Shown one piece after another: positions 7,869 to 16,330 of a stretch of 41,469 nucleotides of DNA (the stretch's first letter is position 1; each line of letters starts with the position of its first letter). The DNA lies in contig DATMFQ010000009.1 of the NCBI GenBank assembly GCA_035556075.1, forward strand, positions 1 to 41,469, given 5' to 3'. The stretch comes from 73-13 sp035556075. GTDB taxonomy: Bacteria > Actinomycetota > Actinomycetes > Actinomycetales > Microbacteriaceae. The position numbers were made by a program, and so were the translations under genes. The notes beneath the pieces are model-generated. The model did no database searches, was not told where the DNA came from, and saw nothing but the letters and a program-made list of their open reading frames with translations.

Positions 7869-7954
7869 GCAGTCACGGCGTGCGCCGTTTTGCACCAGGA
7901 GAGCCTACCGCACCGGCGCCAGCACCTCCGACGTGTGGCTGCGGCTGGGGCGCG

Positions 7955-8893
7955 TCACCGCGCGTTGGCCGTGAGCCACTCGAACGGGTTCACCGGCACA
8001 CCATCGAGATGGATCTCGAGGTGGAGGTGGGGCCCGGTCGAGAATCCGGTGTTGCCCGTGTCGCCGATGAGCGCCCCGACCTTGATCTCGAGCCCCGGGT
8101 AGAGCCCGTAGGCATCCGAGGAGTCGTCGACGAGGTGGGCGTAGAGAGAGTCGACGCGGACACCGTCGATGACGTGCGCGATCTTGACGTAGTAGCCGAA
8201 GTTGGTCTTGTCGCGGCCGACCCAGGTGACGACGCCGTCGGCGATCGCGCCGACCGGGGTGCCGTAGCCGGGTACGAAGTCGGTGCCCGCGTGGAAGCCG
8301 ATATCACGCTCGCCGAAACCACTCGAGATCTCAACCGACATGGGGTACGGCCACCGGACCGAGCCGGTCGTCGGGATGAACCCGGGCTCGAACGGTCGAC
8401 CCGCGGAGAGGTACAGGGCGCGGAGGACCTCTGCCTTCGACTCGCTCGTGAAGCTCGTCTCGGCGCGCGCCGAGCTGACCGCCGTTTGCAGGTCCGCGGC
8501 CGCGGCATCCGACGGCACGGCGAACCCGGTGCCCTGCGCGGCGGGCGGCGGTGACGCCGCGACGGGCACAGCGGACGTCAAGTCGGCGTCGAGTGGCAGC
8601 GGTGCACCAAAGGTCGCGGACGCGGGCACGGACAGCCCCACCGCGAGCCCAACGGCCGAGAGCATCGCGGCGCCGCTGATCGCGAGGCGCGTCAGCGACG
8701 TGCGGCGACGTGACGCGGGACGGCTGGCGCGGACACGGGCTCGAGTCGCGTGCCGCACTGGCGCCGAGACGACCTCGGATGGGTCACTGGGCACGATGAA
8801 CGACGGCAGCTCGAGCGGTGTCATCGCACGCGACCCGGGTGCCGCGGCACGCTCCGCCTCGCGTCGCTGACGACGGGACGAGTGCCCAGGCAT
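7955..8893 (-). CDS. M23-family murein endopeptidase, membrane-anchored or secreted
   Basis: About 312 residues. A basic cytoplasmic N-terminus is followed by a single hydrophobic segment (LTRLAISGAAMLSAVGLAVG) and an Ala/Pro linker. The C-terminal LytM/peptidase M23 domain carries zinc ligands in FHAGTDFVPG and PHLHLEIHL. Such enzymes cut peptide cross-links of peptidoglycan or activate other hydrolases. The long N-terminal tail before the membrane segment is common in actinobacterial homologues. I start at ATG 8893 for lack of a better site; no clear ribosome-binding site is seen, and an upstream start remains possible. Confidence 0.87.
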   Translation of the reverse strand: MPGHSSRRQRREAERAAAPGSRAMTPLELPSFIVPSDPSEVVSAPVRHATRARVRASRPASRRRTSLTRLAISGAAMLSAVGLAVGLSVPASATFGAPLPLDADLTSAVPVAASPPPAAQGTGFAVPSDAAAADLQTAVSSARAETSFTSESKAEVLRALYLSAGRPFEPGFIPTTGSVRWPYPMSVEISSGFGERDIGFHAGTDFVPGYGTPVGAIADGVVTWVGRDKTNFGYYVKIAHVIDGVRVDSLYAHLVDDSSDAYGLYPGLEIKVGALIGDTGNTGFSTGPHLHLEIHLDGVPVNPFEWLTANAR

Positions 8894-9072
8894 GGGGAGC
8901 TCAGGTCCGCTCAAGCTCGACCTCACACTCCTGACTCGTCCGGCACACCGGGCACCACGGGCGATTTCGGCACAGCGCGCAACGGCGCCAGCACCCCCAC
9001 GATCGGTCACTCTATCGCGCTGCGCGCGACGTGGCCAGACCGGGATCGGCCGGGTTCCCGGTCCCCCACCGA

Positions 9073-9876
9073 TCAGAGGCCAGCTCGCTCGATCGCCTCG
9101 CGGAACTCCCCGGCGACGGTCGGTGCGGCCGCCGTGACAAGCCGCCGATCAGCCCGCACGTCACCCACGTCGACGACCGCCCCCGCCTCGGCGGCGATGA
9201 GCGCCCCGGCCGCGAAGTCCCATGGCTGCAGCCCACGCTCCGCGTACGCATCGAGGCGCCCCGCCGCGACACTGCATAGATCGATGCTCGCCGCGCCGAG
9301 GCGTCGAATGTCACGGACCTTCCCGATGAGCGTTGCGACCGATGCCGCCTGCGCCGCACGGATGCCGGCGTCGTAGGCGAAGCCGGTTGCCAGCAGCGAC
9401 TGCGCGAGCGAGACGGGGGCGGCCGCCACGATCTGACCCCCGTTGCAAGTCGCGCCGCCGCCGACCACCGCCGCGTAGGTTGCATCGAGCGCCGGCGCGA
9501 CGACGACCCCCGCGAGCGCGGTCCAGGACGTCGGGTCGGTGCCGCCCGTCACGGCGGCAATCGAGACCCCCCACTGCGGGATCCCGTAGAGATAGTTGAC
9601 GGTGCCGTCGATCGGGTCGACGACCCAGGTGAGACCGGTCTCGCTCTCGGCGGCCACGGACTCCTCCCCGTAGAACCCGTCGCCTGGCCGCGCAGCTGCG
9701 AGCCGTGCCCGGATGAGCGCCTCGACCTCCTCATCGGCAGCGGTCACGATGTCGACGGCACTCGACTTCGTCGCGGCGACGTCCACGCCCTCACGACGAC
9801 GACGCAGCGCGAGTGCACCCGCCTCGGCACCGAGGTCGAGTGCGAGCGTCAGGAGCGAATGCGGATCCAGCGTCAT
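9073..9876 (-). CDS. inositol monophosphatase family protein
   Basis: A 267-residue Mg2+- or Li+-sensitive phosphatase fold. The metal-binding motifs are GEES, WVVDPIDGTVNYLYGIP and, near the C-terminus, GLQPWDFAAGALIAAEAGA. In actinobacteria members act on inositol-1-phosphate, histidinol-phosphate or fructose-1,6-bisphosphate, and the sequence does not decide which. The ATG at 9876 has TAGGCT 6 nt upstream and no ribosome site. Confidence 0.9.
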   Translation of the reverse strand: MTLDPHSLLTLALDLGAEAGALALRRRREGVDVAATKSSAVDIVTAADEEVEALIRARLAAARPGDGFYGEESVAAESETGLTWVVDPIDGTVNYLYGIPQWGVSIAAVTGGTDPTSWTALAGVVVAPALDATYAAVVGGGATCNGGQIVAAAPVSLAQSLLATGFAYDAGIRAAQAASVATLIGKVRDIRRLGAASIDLCSVAAGRLDAYAERGLQPWDFAAGALIAAEAGAVVDVGDVRADRRLVTAAAPTVAGEFREAIERAGL

Positions 9877-9882
9877 GCGGCC

Positions 9883-9888
9883 AGCCTA
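9883..9888 (-). promoter_or_regulatory. -10 box, leaderless start of inositol-phosphatase gene
   Basis: TAGGCT on the minus strand, 6 nt before the ATG at 9876. Confidence 0.6.
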
Positions 9889-9895
9889 GGTCGCG

Positions 9896-10384
9896 CTACG
9901 CCGCCGCCCGCCGGCGCTGCGCGAGCGCGATCAGCCACTCGACGACGAGCCATACCCAGCCGCCCAGCCAGACGGCGCCGGTCACCAGGGTCACGACGCC
10001 CGAGACCGACTCCGTCTGCCCGTCGGAGGCCATCGCCAACATGAGCGTCAGGGTCGAGCCAGCGGTCTGGTCGCCACCGTCATACATCAGCAGCGCCGTC
10101 AGGACGACGCCGATGCTTGTCACCCATGCGGCCGACACCGCCCGCGATGCGTTGGCCGCGTGACGGAGTGCGCCGCGGTGCCGAAGCAGCGAACCGAGCG
10201 CGATGACCAGCTGCAGCGCATACCCGAGCAGCAGGAGCAGGACCGGGATGACGAGCATGAGGAGGAGCGCCATCATCCAACCGAACGAGCAGGACTTCAC
10301 GACGAGTGCGAGGATCGGGGCGACGATGAGGGCGATGCCGGCAGCGCGCACCGCGCGGGGGCGGGCGGGAGTATCGAGGCTCAT
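9896..10384 (-). CDS. hypothetical four-helix membrane protein
   Basis: A 162-residue integral membrane protein, not recognised. Hydrophobic segments lie at about 13-33 (AAGIALIVAPILALVV), 38-70 (MMALLLMLVIPVLLLLLGYA), 85-105 and 125-150 (VTLVTGAVWLGGWVWLVVEW). It ends with a basic tail and carries no catalytic motif. It is divergent from the TetR gene 94 bp away and could be its target. CAGACT lies 6 nt before the ATG. Confidence 0.7.
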   Translation of the reverse strand: MSLDTPARPRAVRAAGIALIVAPILALVVKSCSFGWMMALLLMLVIPVLLLLLGYALQLVIALGSLLRHRGALRHAANASRAVSAAWVTSIGVVLTALLMYDGGDQTAGSTLTLMLAMASDGQTESVSGVVTLVTGAVWLGGWVWLVVEWLIALAQRRRAAA

Positions 10385-10390
10385 GCCGGG

Positions 10391-10396
10391 AGTCTG
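10391..10396 (-). promoter_or_regulatory. possible -10 box, leaderless start
   Basis: CAGACT on the minus strand, 6 nt before the ATG at 10384. It is one base off TAnnnT. Confidence 0.4.
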
Positions 10397-10477
10397 CCAG
10401 GTGGGCGCGGGCTCGCCCGGTATTGTGATGACGCCGCGATGGGGCTCTGGTCGGATACGTGATTGGTGGCGTGACAC

Positions 10478-11179
10478 ATGGGACGCAGGCCCAAAGAGGT
10501 GCCGCTCCTGACGGTCGATCAGATCATTGACGAGACCATCGCCTGCATCGATGAGCACGGCCTCGAGGCGTTTACCATGCGCCGCCTCGCAGCCCGCATG
10601 GGCGTCTACTCCTCCGCCATCTATTGGCACGTGAGCTCGAAGGCGCGACTCCTCGCGCTCGCGTCGACCCGGCTGGTCGACAAGCTGCCTGCCCATGACG
10701 AGGGCACCGACTGGCGAGTCTGGCTCGTCCAGGCCGCGCGGCAGGTCCGCAGCACCATGCACGAGCACGCGAACTTCGCCCCCGTCTTCGGCTCCCAACT
10801 CAGCGTGGACGTCGGCGCGGCCGCCCCATTCATCGAAGCGGTGCTCACCGTGCTGCGCCGGACGGGGCTCGATGAATCGCGGGTCGTCGATGCGTTCAAC
10901 GCCTACATTGGCCTCGTGCTGGGCTGGGTGAGCATGGAGCTGTCCACGCAACCGGAGGGCGCCCACGGCGAGGAGGCGCCAGGCCACAGCGTCCAGGATC
11001 AACTGCGCGCACTCCGGGCCGAGGAGCAGCCGAATCTCGTCGAGCTCATCCCCCGGCTGTCCAACCACGCCTTCATGATGCGCTGGGACCCGGGCCGCAC
11101 CAATCCGCTCGACTCGAGCTTCGACTTCGTCATCGAGACCTTCATCGCGGGCCTCGAACGGCGGGTCCCAGGTGGCTGA
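10478..11179 (+). CDS. TetR-family transcriptional regulator
   Basis: 233 residues. The N-terminal TetR helix-turn-helix is clear (FTMRRLAARMGVYSSAIYWH, then VSSKARLL). The ligand-binding part resembles the TetR_C class, about 160 residues with a flexible middle (STQPEGAHGEEAPGHS). TetR proteins are usually repressors released by a small ligand. It lies between a divergent membrane protein and a convergent amino acid transporter operon. Similar imperfect dyads at 13364-13376 and 15724-15736 are candidate operators. Confidence 0.9.
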   Translation: MGRRPKEVPLLTVDQIIDETIACIDEHGLEAFTMRRLAARMGVYSSAIYWHVSSKARLLALASTRLVDKLPAHDEGTDWRVWLVQAARQVRSTMHEHANFAPVFGSQLSVDVGAAAPFIEAVLTVLRRTGLDESRVVDAFNAYIGLVLGWVSMELSTQPEGAHGEEAPGHSVQDQLRALRAEEQPNLVELIPRLSNHAFMMRWDPGRTNPLDSSFDFVIETFIAGLERRVPGG

Positions 11180-11187
11180 CCGCCGAC

Positions 11188-11925
11188 TCAGTCGTCCGCG
11201 TCCTTCAGCATCCCGAGGAATGCGCGCGTGCGCTCGACCTTCGACTCGTCGAGCACCGCTGCCGGCGTCCCCTGCTCGACGATCGTGCCCTCGGACATCA
11301 TGATGATCTTGGACGCGATCGCCCGGGCGAAGCCCATGCTGTGGGTGACGACGACCATGGTCGTGCCCTCCTGCGCGAGCTGCACCATGACCTGCTGCAC
11401 CTCGCCGACGAGCTCGGGGTCGAGCGCCGACGTCGGCTCATCAAAGAGGATGACCTCGGGCCGCATGGCGAGCGCCCGGGCGATCGCGACGCGCTGCTGC
11501 TGGCCGCCAGACAGCTCCGCGGGGCGACTGTGCAGCTTATCGGCGAGCCCCACCTTCGTGAGGAACTCGACGGCGACGGCCTGCGCCTCCTGCTTCGAGA
11601 TGCCGTAGGCGAGCTTCGTCGGCAGCGCGACATTCTGTAGCGCGCTGATGTGCGGGAACAGATTGAAATTCTGGAAGACCATCGAGATCCGTCGGCGCAA
11701 TTGCTTCGTCGCGCGCGTCGTGAAGGGCGGGATCTCGCCGTTGTACTGAATCGTGCCCTCGTACTGCTCTTCGAGCCGGTTGAGGCACCGCAGCAGCGTG
11801 CTCTTGCCAGACCCGCTTGGGCCGATGATCGCGACGACGTCCCCCGTGTGCACTTCGAAGGCGATATCGCGGAGCACGACCTGGTCGCCGTACCGTTTGG
11901 ACTTGATCTCGACGTCGATGTTCAT
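11188..11925 (-). CDS. polar amino acid ABC transporter, ATP-binding protein
   Basis: A 245-residue ABC ATPase. Walker A is GPSGSGKST, followed by the Q-loop in VFQNFNLFPH, signature LSGGQQQR, Walker B VILFDEPTSALD and switch His in VVVTHSMGF. The PAAT (GlnQ/HisP) pattern is clear, including FNLFPH. The ATG overlaps the stop of the upstream permease in ATGA. Its first residues lack a leader or membrane segment, as expected of the cytoplasmic motor of the transporter encoded from 13246 down to here. Confidence 0.94.
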   Translation of the reverse strand: MNIDVEIKSKRYGDQVVLRDIAFEVHTGDVVAIIGPSGSGKSTLLRCLNRLEEQYEGTIQYNGEIPPFTTRATKQLRRRISMVFQNFNLFPHISALQNVALPTKLAYGISKQEAQAVAVEFLTKVGLADKLHSRPAELSGGQQQRVAIARALAMRPEVILFDEPTSALDPELVGEVQQVMVQLAQEGTTMVVVTHSMGFARAIASKIIMMSEGTIVEQGTPAAVLDESKVERTRAFLGMLKDADD

Positions 11926-12572
11926 GCGGCGGCGCTCTTTCTTTCGAGCCGATTGACGAGGAGCGTAATCGGGAAGCAGACGATGAAGTAACCGATGGCG
12001 ATGAGGATGTAGGTCTCGAATGGCGCCCTCGTCAAGGCGATGACCGTGCGGCCCTGATTGAGCAGGTCCGCATACCCGATGATCGACGCGACCGACGAGT
12101 CCTTGATGAGCCCGAGCCACAACGCGGTGATGCTCGGCAGCATCACCCGCAGGGCCTGCGGCAGCAGCACGTGGGTCATCGTCGCGATCCGGCCGAATGC
12201 GAAGGCACTCGCTGCCTCCGCTTGACCAGAGGGCACCGAGGTAATCCCCGAGTGGACGATCTCCGCGATGTAGGCCCCGCCGTACAGGCTGAACCCGATC
12301 GCCGCGGCCACGGCGACCGGGATGTCGATGCCGAGGTAGGCGAGGCCGAGATAGATCATGAAGAGCTGGATGAGGATCGGTGACCCCCGAAAGATCGCGG
12401 AATACGCGGCGAGCGGCGCCCGGATGAGTCGACTCCTCGCGGTAAGGCCGATGCCGGTGAGCACTCCGATGATCGTGCTGCCGACGATCGAGACCGCGGA
12501 CAGGAACAGGGTCGTCCCGAGCCCGGTCAGCAGCAGCGGCCAGTAGTCGGCGACGTCAAGCCAGTTATTCAT
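11922..12572 (-). CDS. polar amino acid ABC transporter, permease
   Basis: A 216-residue HisM/GlnP-type permease with about five membrane helices. The EAA loop reads EAASAFAFGRIATMTHVLLPQA, broken here as EAASAFAFGR and THVLLPQALR, and FRGSPILIQLFMIYLG is typical of the family. It overlaps the second permease gene by ATGA at 12569-12572 and the ATPase gene by ATGA at 11922-11925. The two permeases form the membrane heterodimer. Confidence 0.92.
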   Translation of the reverse strand: MNNWLDVADYWPLLLTGLGTTLFLSAVSIVGSTIIGVLTGIGLTARSRLIRAPLAAYSAIFRGSPILIQLFMIYLGLAYLGIDIPVAVAAAIGFSLYGGAYIAEIVHSGITSVPSGQAEAASAFAFGRIATMTHVLLPQALRVMLPSITALWLGLIKDSSVASIIGYADLLNQGRTVIALTRAPFETYILIAIGYFIVCFPITLLVNRLERKSAAA

Positions 12573-13246
12573 CGTGCACCTCGCACTCTCACGGGGAAGA
12601 CGAGCAGGTGCAGTCGACGGAAACCGATCTGCATGAGGATGCCGAGCACGAGGTAGATCGCCATCGCCCAGACGTAGACCTCGAGCGTCCGGTACGTCTT
12701 GTAGTTGATGAGGCTGATGACCATGGTGAGCTCGCGGATGTCAACGATCGACAGCAGCGAGGTACCGAAGAGGATGATCATCAGAATGTTCGACAGCACC
12801 GGCCACACCTTGTCGAACGCCTGCGGGAGCGCGATGCGCAGCAGCATGGGCACCCGACCCATCGCGAGGCTGCGTCCGGCCTCCCACTGCCCCGCGCCCA
12901 CCGCATTCAGCCCGCCGCGGATCGCCTCGGCGACGTAGGCCGACCCAACCAGCGACATCGTCAGCACACCGGCGACGTACGACGGGAAGATGACGCCGAG
13001 CTGCGGCAGGCCGAAGTACACGAAGAAGATGACGACGAGCGCGGGGACGTTCCGCAGCGCCTCGATGTAGACGGACGAGATCAGGTACGTGATGCGGGCC
13101 TTCCGGAAGTACCTCGCGACGCCGAATACCGTGCCGATCAGCACCGAGAACAGGAAGGACAGCAGCGTCACCCAGATCGTCGTCAGGATCCCTGACAGCA
13201 GCTCGGGGAGGTACTGCAGCGGGGCCGTGAAGTCGAACGAGATCAC
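12569..13246 (-). CDS. polar amino acid ABC transporter, permease
   Basis: A 225-residue permease paralogous to the next gene. It has LRNVPALVVIFFVYFGLPQL and the EAA-type loop EAGRSLAMGRVPMLLRIALP. About five membrane helices are visible. I chose GTG 13246 because AAGGTGG lies 7 nt upstream. It is the first gene of the minus-strand operon and diverges from the substrate-binding protein gene across 13247-13473. Confidence 0.92.
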   Translation of the reverse strand: MISFDFTAPLQYLPELLSGILTTIWVTLLSFLFSVLIGTVFGVARYFRKARITYLISSVYIEALRNVPALVVIFFVYFGLPQLGVIFPSYVAGVLTMSLVGSAYVAEAIRGGLNAVGAGQWEAGRSLAMGRVPMLLRIALPQAFDKVWPVLSNILMIILFGTSLLSIVDIRELTMVISLINYKTYRTLEVYVWAMAIYLVLGILMQIGFRRLHLLVFPVRVRGAR

Positions 13247-13361
13247 TGGATGCCCACCTTCCGGGGACGGTCGCCGGAGCATTCCGGCGGCATCGGGCCG
13301 AGCAGGATCATCAGCCGGGGAACTCCCTCGTTCTCTCGTGCTGCGGAAGGAATCCGCGTCA

Positions 13362-13380
13362 ACTGAACACTGTACAATAC
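13362..13380. promoter_or_regulatory. candidate operator overlapping the -10 of the solute-binding protein gene
   Basis: ACTGAACACTGTACAATAC contains the imperfect dyad TGAACA-c-TGTACA (13364-13376) and the -10-like TACAAT (13373-13378, plus strand). It is in the divergent control region of the transporter. A copy matching at 14 of 19 positions is at 15722-15740. No good -35 is seen. Confidence 0.45.
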
Positions 13381-13473
13381 CGGCGGATGCGTGTTAGCGT
13401 CACCCCCATTCCAACCGGGAGCGCGGCGGTCACCGCCGACCGACGCACACGTAATGAGGAGATGCAATCACCA

Positions 13474-14298
13474 ATGAGACTCGCACTCCGGCTCGCTGCA
13501 GCCGCCACCGCAGTCGCCGCCGTCGCGGCACTCGCCGCCTGCTCGCCCTCGGCGGGCCCCAGCGCTGAGGCCACCCAGTCGACCCTCGACCGGGTCATCC
13601 AGTCGAAGGTGCTCCGCGTCGGACTCGTCGCGGACTACCCGCCCTACGAGTCGAAGACCGCCTCGGGAGACTTCGAGGGCTATGAGGCCGACATCGCCCG
13701 GCTGCTGGCCGAGTCGCTCGACGCCAAGGTCGAATTCGTGGAGACGACGGTCGAGAACCGCGTGCCTTCCGCACAAACCGGCAAGGTCGACGTCATGTTC
13801 GGTTCGATGGCGATGACGCCAGCGCGCGCACAGGTCGTCGCCTTCACCGATCCATACGTCTCGAACGCCCGCGTCATCGTCGTGCGCAACGACAGCACCT
13901 TCAAGTCGAAGGACGACCTCAACGGCGCCCGCGTCGGCGTCCAGAAGGGCTCGCTCTACGACGACATCCTCCAGCAGTACTGGCCCGAGGCCGAGATCGC
14001 CTACTTCGACTCCGCGACGGACTACGAGACAGCACTGAAGAACTCGCAGGTCGACGCATTCATCGCTGACAGCAACATCGCCACGCTCCAGGCCGCCGAG
14101 GACCCCACCTTCCGGGTCATCAAGACCGACGAGCTCGGACCGCGGGAGTTCATCGGTATGGGCATCCCGCAGGGCGACCAGCGGTGGCTCAACTACCTCA
14201 ACTACTTCATCTTCAATATGGAGGTCGAGGGCACCAACGTCGAGGCGTTCAAGACCTGGTTCAAGGGCGAGCCGCCCTACAGCGCGCGGCTCGATTGA
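13474..14298 (+). CDS. amino acid ABC transporter substrate-binding lipoprotein
   Basis: A 274-residue family 3 solute-binding protein. The lipoprotein signal ends in LAALAAC with the lipobox cysteine at about residue 22. The mature domain shows RVGLVADYPPYE, FEGYEADIARLLAE and DVMFGSMAMTPARA, all typical of polar amino acid binders. AGGAG at 13457-13461 is 12 nt upstream of this ATG; the ATG at 13462 touches the site and is less likely. It pairs with the divergent permease/ATPase operon and is convergent with the class III aminotransferase. Confidence 0.92.
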   Translation: MRLALRLAAAATAVAAVAALAACSPSAGPSAEATQSTLDRVIQSKVLRVGLVADYPPYESKTASGDFEGYEADIARLLAESLDAKVEFVETTVENRVPSAQTGKVDVMFGSMAMTPARAQVVAFTDPYVSNARVIVVRNDSTFKSKDDLNGARVGVQKGSLYDDILQQYWPEAEIAYFDSATDYETALKNSQVDAFIADSNIATLQAAEDPTFRVIKTDELGPREFIGMGIPQGDQRWLNYLNYFIFNMEVEGTNVEAFKTWFKGEPPYSARLD

Positions 14299-14307
14299 CG
14301 CGACCCC

Positions 14308-14346
14308 GAGGGCGGCGCTTCCGGCTCGGCCGGACGCGCCGCCCTC
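14308..14346. terminator. bidirectional hairpin terminator
   Basis: Outer 11-bp stem GAGGGCGGCGC/GCGCCGCCCTC, one T-C mismatch, then a 6-bp stem TCCGGC/GCCGGA around a TCG loop. It lies between the convergent solute-binding protein and aminotransferase genes. There is no T-tract, as is common for actinobacterial hairpin terminators. Confidence 0.75.
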
Positions 14347-14358
14347 GTCCTGCTCCCC

Positions 14359-15675
14359 CTACTGCTCGTCGTCGTCCGTGAGCAGCATGGCCGCGTCCGG
14401 CGCGAGCCGGCGGAACGCCCGTTCGTAAGCGAGCGCCGCATTCTCCAGCTCCGCATCGGTGAGCACGGTCGACAGGTTGATCATGCCGCGCGTGCTCGTG
14501 TACACGCCCTCGCCGAGCAGGGCGAGGTGCAGCGCCGCACGAGCGGTGCTGTGCCGCTTTGCGGCCTGCGGGTCCGGCACCGGTGAGCCGCCAGGGTGCA
14601 CGTTAAGGATCGAGCCGGCGCGGGTGACGCGCACTGGGAAGCCGGCGGCGGCACCCGCGCGCTCGATGGCCGCGGAGAGCGTCGCGGCCCCCGCATTCAT
14701 CCGATCGATCGCGGACTCCGTCAGGTGCTCGACCGAGACAAGCCCGGCGGCCGCGGCGACGACGTGGCCATTGAAGGTGCCCGAGTGCGTGATGCGTCCG
14801 GCACGCAAGGGCGAGGTGAGGTCGAGGAGCTCGCGTCGCCCGCCGACGCCGCCGATCGGGAGGCCACCGCCGATGACCTTCGCGACCGTCACGAGGTCCG
14901 CATCGAGGTCGAGGCGTGCCCCCATGCCGGCGTATTCATTGCGCAGCGACTGCACCTCGTCGATCACGAACACCGCGCCGACCTGACGCGCCCGCTCCCG
15001 GAGGGCCCGCAGGTACTCGGCCGGCACCTCGATGACGCCGCCCGCGCCAAGGAACGGCTCAGCAAACACCGCGGCGACGTCATCATCGATGAGGGCATCG
15101 ATCGCGTCCAACTGGCCGAAGGGCAGGGTGCGCACCTCGGGCTCATCGGAGGTGAATGGTGGAACGGCTCCGTGATAGCTCCCCTCGAGCACGACGAGCA
15201 CGCGGCGGCCCGTCGCGTGGCGGGCGATCCGCAGCGCGAGCGCCGACGCCTCGCTGCCGGAGTTGGTCAGCCGCATCGACTGCATCGCGGGGACTCGACC
15301 GATGAGGGCGTCGACGAGCGCCATCTGGGCCGGGTGCATCGACGCGAAGGCGGTGCCGGTCGCGGCGGCGGCGGCGATCGCCTCAGTGATGGGCGGGTAG
15401 GCATTGCCATGGACGAGTGACGTGTAGTTGTTGACGAGGTCGAGATAGGAATGACCGTCCGCGTCAAGGAGGCGACTCCCGTGCCCCTCGAGCACGATCG
15501 TCGGGAACGGCGCAAAGTGCGTGACCGCGCGCGTCTCGCCGCCGGGGAAGAGCTGCTGCGCCTGCTCGAAGAGCCGCCGAGAGGCCGGTCGTGCTGCCGC
15601 ATATTCGGCGACAAGATCAGTGGGAAGACTCGGCCCCGCACCTCGCGTCGATGGTTGCACGGTGTCGATGGTCAT
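14359..15675 (-). CDS. class III aminotransferase, glutamate-1-semialdehyde aminomutase-like
   Basis: A 438-residue fold-type I PLP enzyme. Motifs include MRLTNSGSEASALALRIARH, EGSYHG, FVIDEVQS and the PLP-lysine segment VTVAKVIGGGLPIGG (Lys266). It resembles the HemL/beta-amino-acid transaminase branch. True HemL is normally encoded with other haem genes, while this gene sits next to a TetR gene and an amino acid transporter. I therefore infer a catabolic aminotransferase or aminomutase, possibly for beta- or omega-amino acids. GGAGG is at about 15688. A candidate operator shared with the transporter lies 49 nt upstream. Confidence 0.85.
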   Translation of the reverse strand: MTIDTVQPSTRGAGPSLPTDLVAEYAAARPASRRLFEQAQQLFPGGETRAVTHFAPFPTIVLEGHGSRLLDADGHSYLDLVNNYTSLVHGNAYPPITEAIAAAAATGTAFASMHPAQMALVDALIGRVPAMQSMRLTNSGSEASALALRIARHATGRRVLVVLEGSYHGAVPPFTSDEPEVRTLPFGQLDAIDALIDDDVAAVFAEPFLGAGGVIEVPAEYLRALRERARQVGAVFVIDEVQSLRNEYAGMGARLDLDADLVTVAKVIGGGLPIGGVGGRRELLDLTSPLRAGRITHSGTFNGHVVAAAAGLVSVEHLTESAIDRMNAGAATLSAAIERAGAAAGFPVRVTRAGSILNVHPGGSPVPDPQAAKRHSTARAALHLALLGEGVYTSTRGMINLSTVLTDAELENAALAYERAFRRLAPDAAMLLTDDDEQ

Positions 15676-15721
15676 GATGTCCTCGTCTCCCTCCGCACGA
15701 TTGCGTGGTCACGTCCATGAT

Positions 15722-15740
15722 ACTGACCAACGTTCAATAA
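15722..15740. promoter_or_regulatory. candidate operator upstream of class III aminotransferase
   Basis: ACTGACCAACGTTCAATAA matches the 13362-13380 element at 14 of 19 positions and has the weak dyad TGACCA-a-CGTTCA. It lies 49 nt before the aminotransferase start and 48 nt before the divergent SRPBCC gene. One regulator may control the transporter and the aminotransferase together. Confidence 0.4.
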
Positions 15741-15776
15741 CTCCCGGCCTCCAATGCCCATGTCGGCCGGCCGGAG

Positions 15777-15782
15777 TAGGGT
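15777..15782 (+). promoter_or_regulatory. -10 box, leaderless start of SRPBCC gene
   Basis: TAGGGT, exactly 6 nt before the ATG at 15789. Confidence 0.55.
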
Positions 15783-15788
15783 GCCGAT

Positions 15789-16184
15789 ATGGTTTGGCCT
15801 GCCCGACACCTCAGCCAGCACATTGCTCGCTCCCCCGCCGAGGTCGCCGCATTCGCGGGCAATCCGGCCAATCTACCGCGGTGGGCCTCGGGCTTGAGCA
15901 GCGGGATTCGTCAGGAGGGCGACAGGTGGGTGACCGATTCCCCGATGGGTCGAGTCGAGGTCGCATTCACCGGGCCGATCGAGCACGGCGTGCTCGACCA
16001 CGACGTCACCTTGCCGGACGGCACCGTCTTCGTGAACCCCCTCCGGGTGCTACCGAACGACGGCGGGAGCGAGGTCGTCTTCACGCTGTATCACCTCCCG
16101 GGAGTCGCAACCGAGGAATTCGAGCGCGACACCGAGCTCATCCGCGCCGACCTCGAGCGGCTCCGCGCGGTGCTCGAGTCCTGA
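15789..16184 (+). CDS. SRPBCC-family (polyketide cyclase/START-like) protein
   Basis: A 131-residue small helix-grip protein. An N-terminal amphipathic stretch (IARSPAEVAAFAGNPANLPR) leads into beta strands (VEVAFTGPIEHGVLDHDV, EVVFTLYHLPGV). A long C-terminal helix (EEFERDTELIRADLERLRAV) completes the fold. Members bind hydrophobic ligands; no substrate can be named. It appears to be transcribed alone, with a leaderless start. Confidence 0.75.
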   Translation: MVWPARHLSQHIARSPAEVAAFAGNPANLPRWASGLSSGIRQEGDRWVTDSPMGRVEVAFTGPIEHGVLDHDVTLPDGTVFVNPLRVLPNDGGSEVVFTLYHLPGVATEEFERDTELIRADLERLRAVLES

Positions 16185-16200
16185 TCCGTCGCGATACTGA

Positions 16201-16315
16201 TGCATGCGCGGGGCTCGCGCCGGTGCGGTGCCGCCGAATGTGTACGATCTCGCCGCACGTACATGCAATATCGCGCACCTACGTCGAGATCATGCACATC
16301 GGGTGCGCGCATGCA
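16201..16315. repeat. nested inverted repeat between convergent genes
   Basis: Outer 10-bp arms TGCATGCGCG (16201-16210) and CGCGCATGCA (16306-16315). Inside, GTGTACGATCTCG near 16239 pairs at 11 of 13 positions with CGAGATCATGCAC near 16285. It fills the gap between the convergent SRPBCC and DUF6766 genes. It could be a terminator or the remnant of a small palindromic element. Confidence 0.5.
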
Positions 16316-16330
16316 GCCCGGCCCCGGCCG

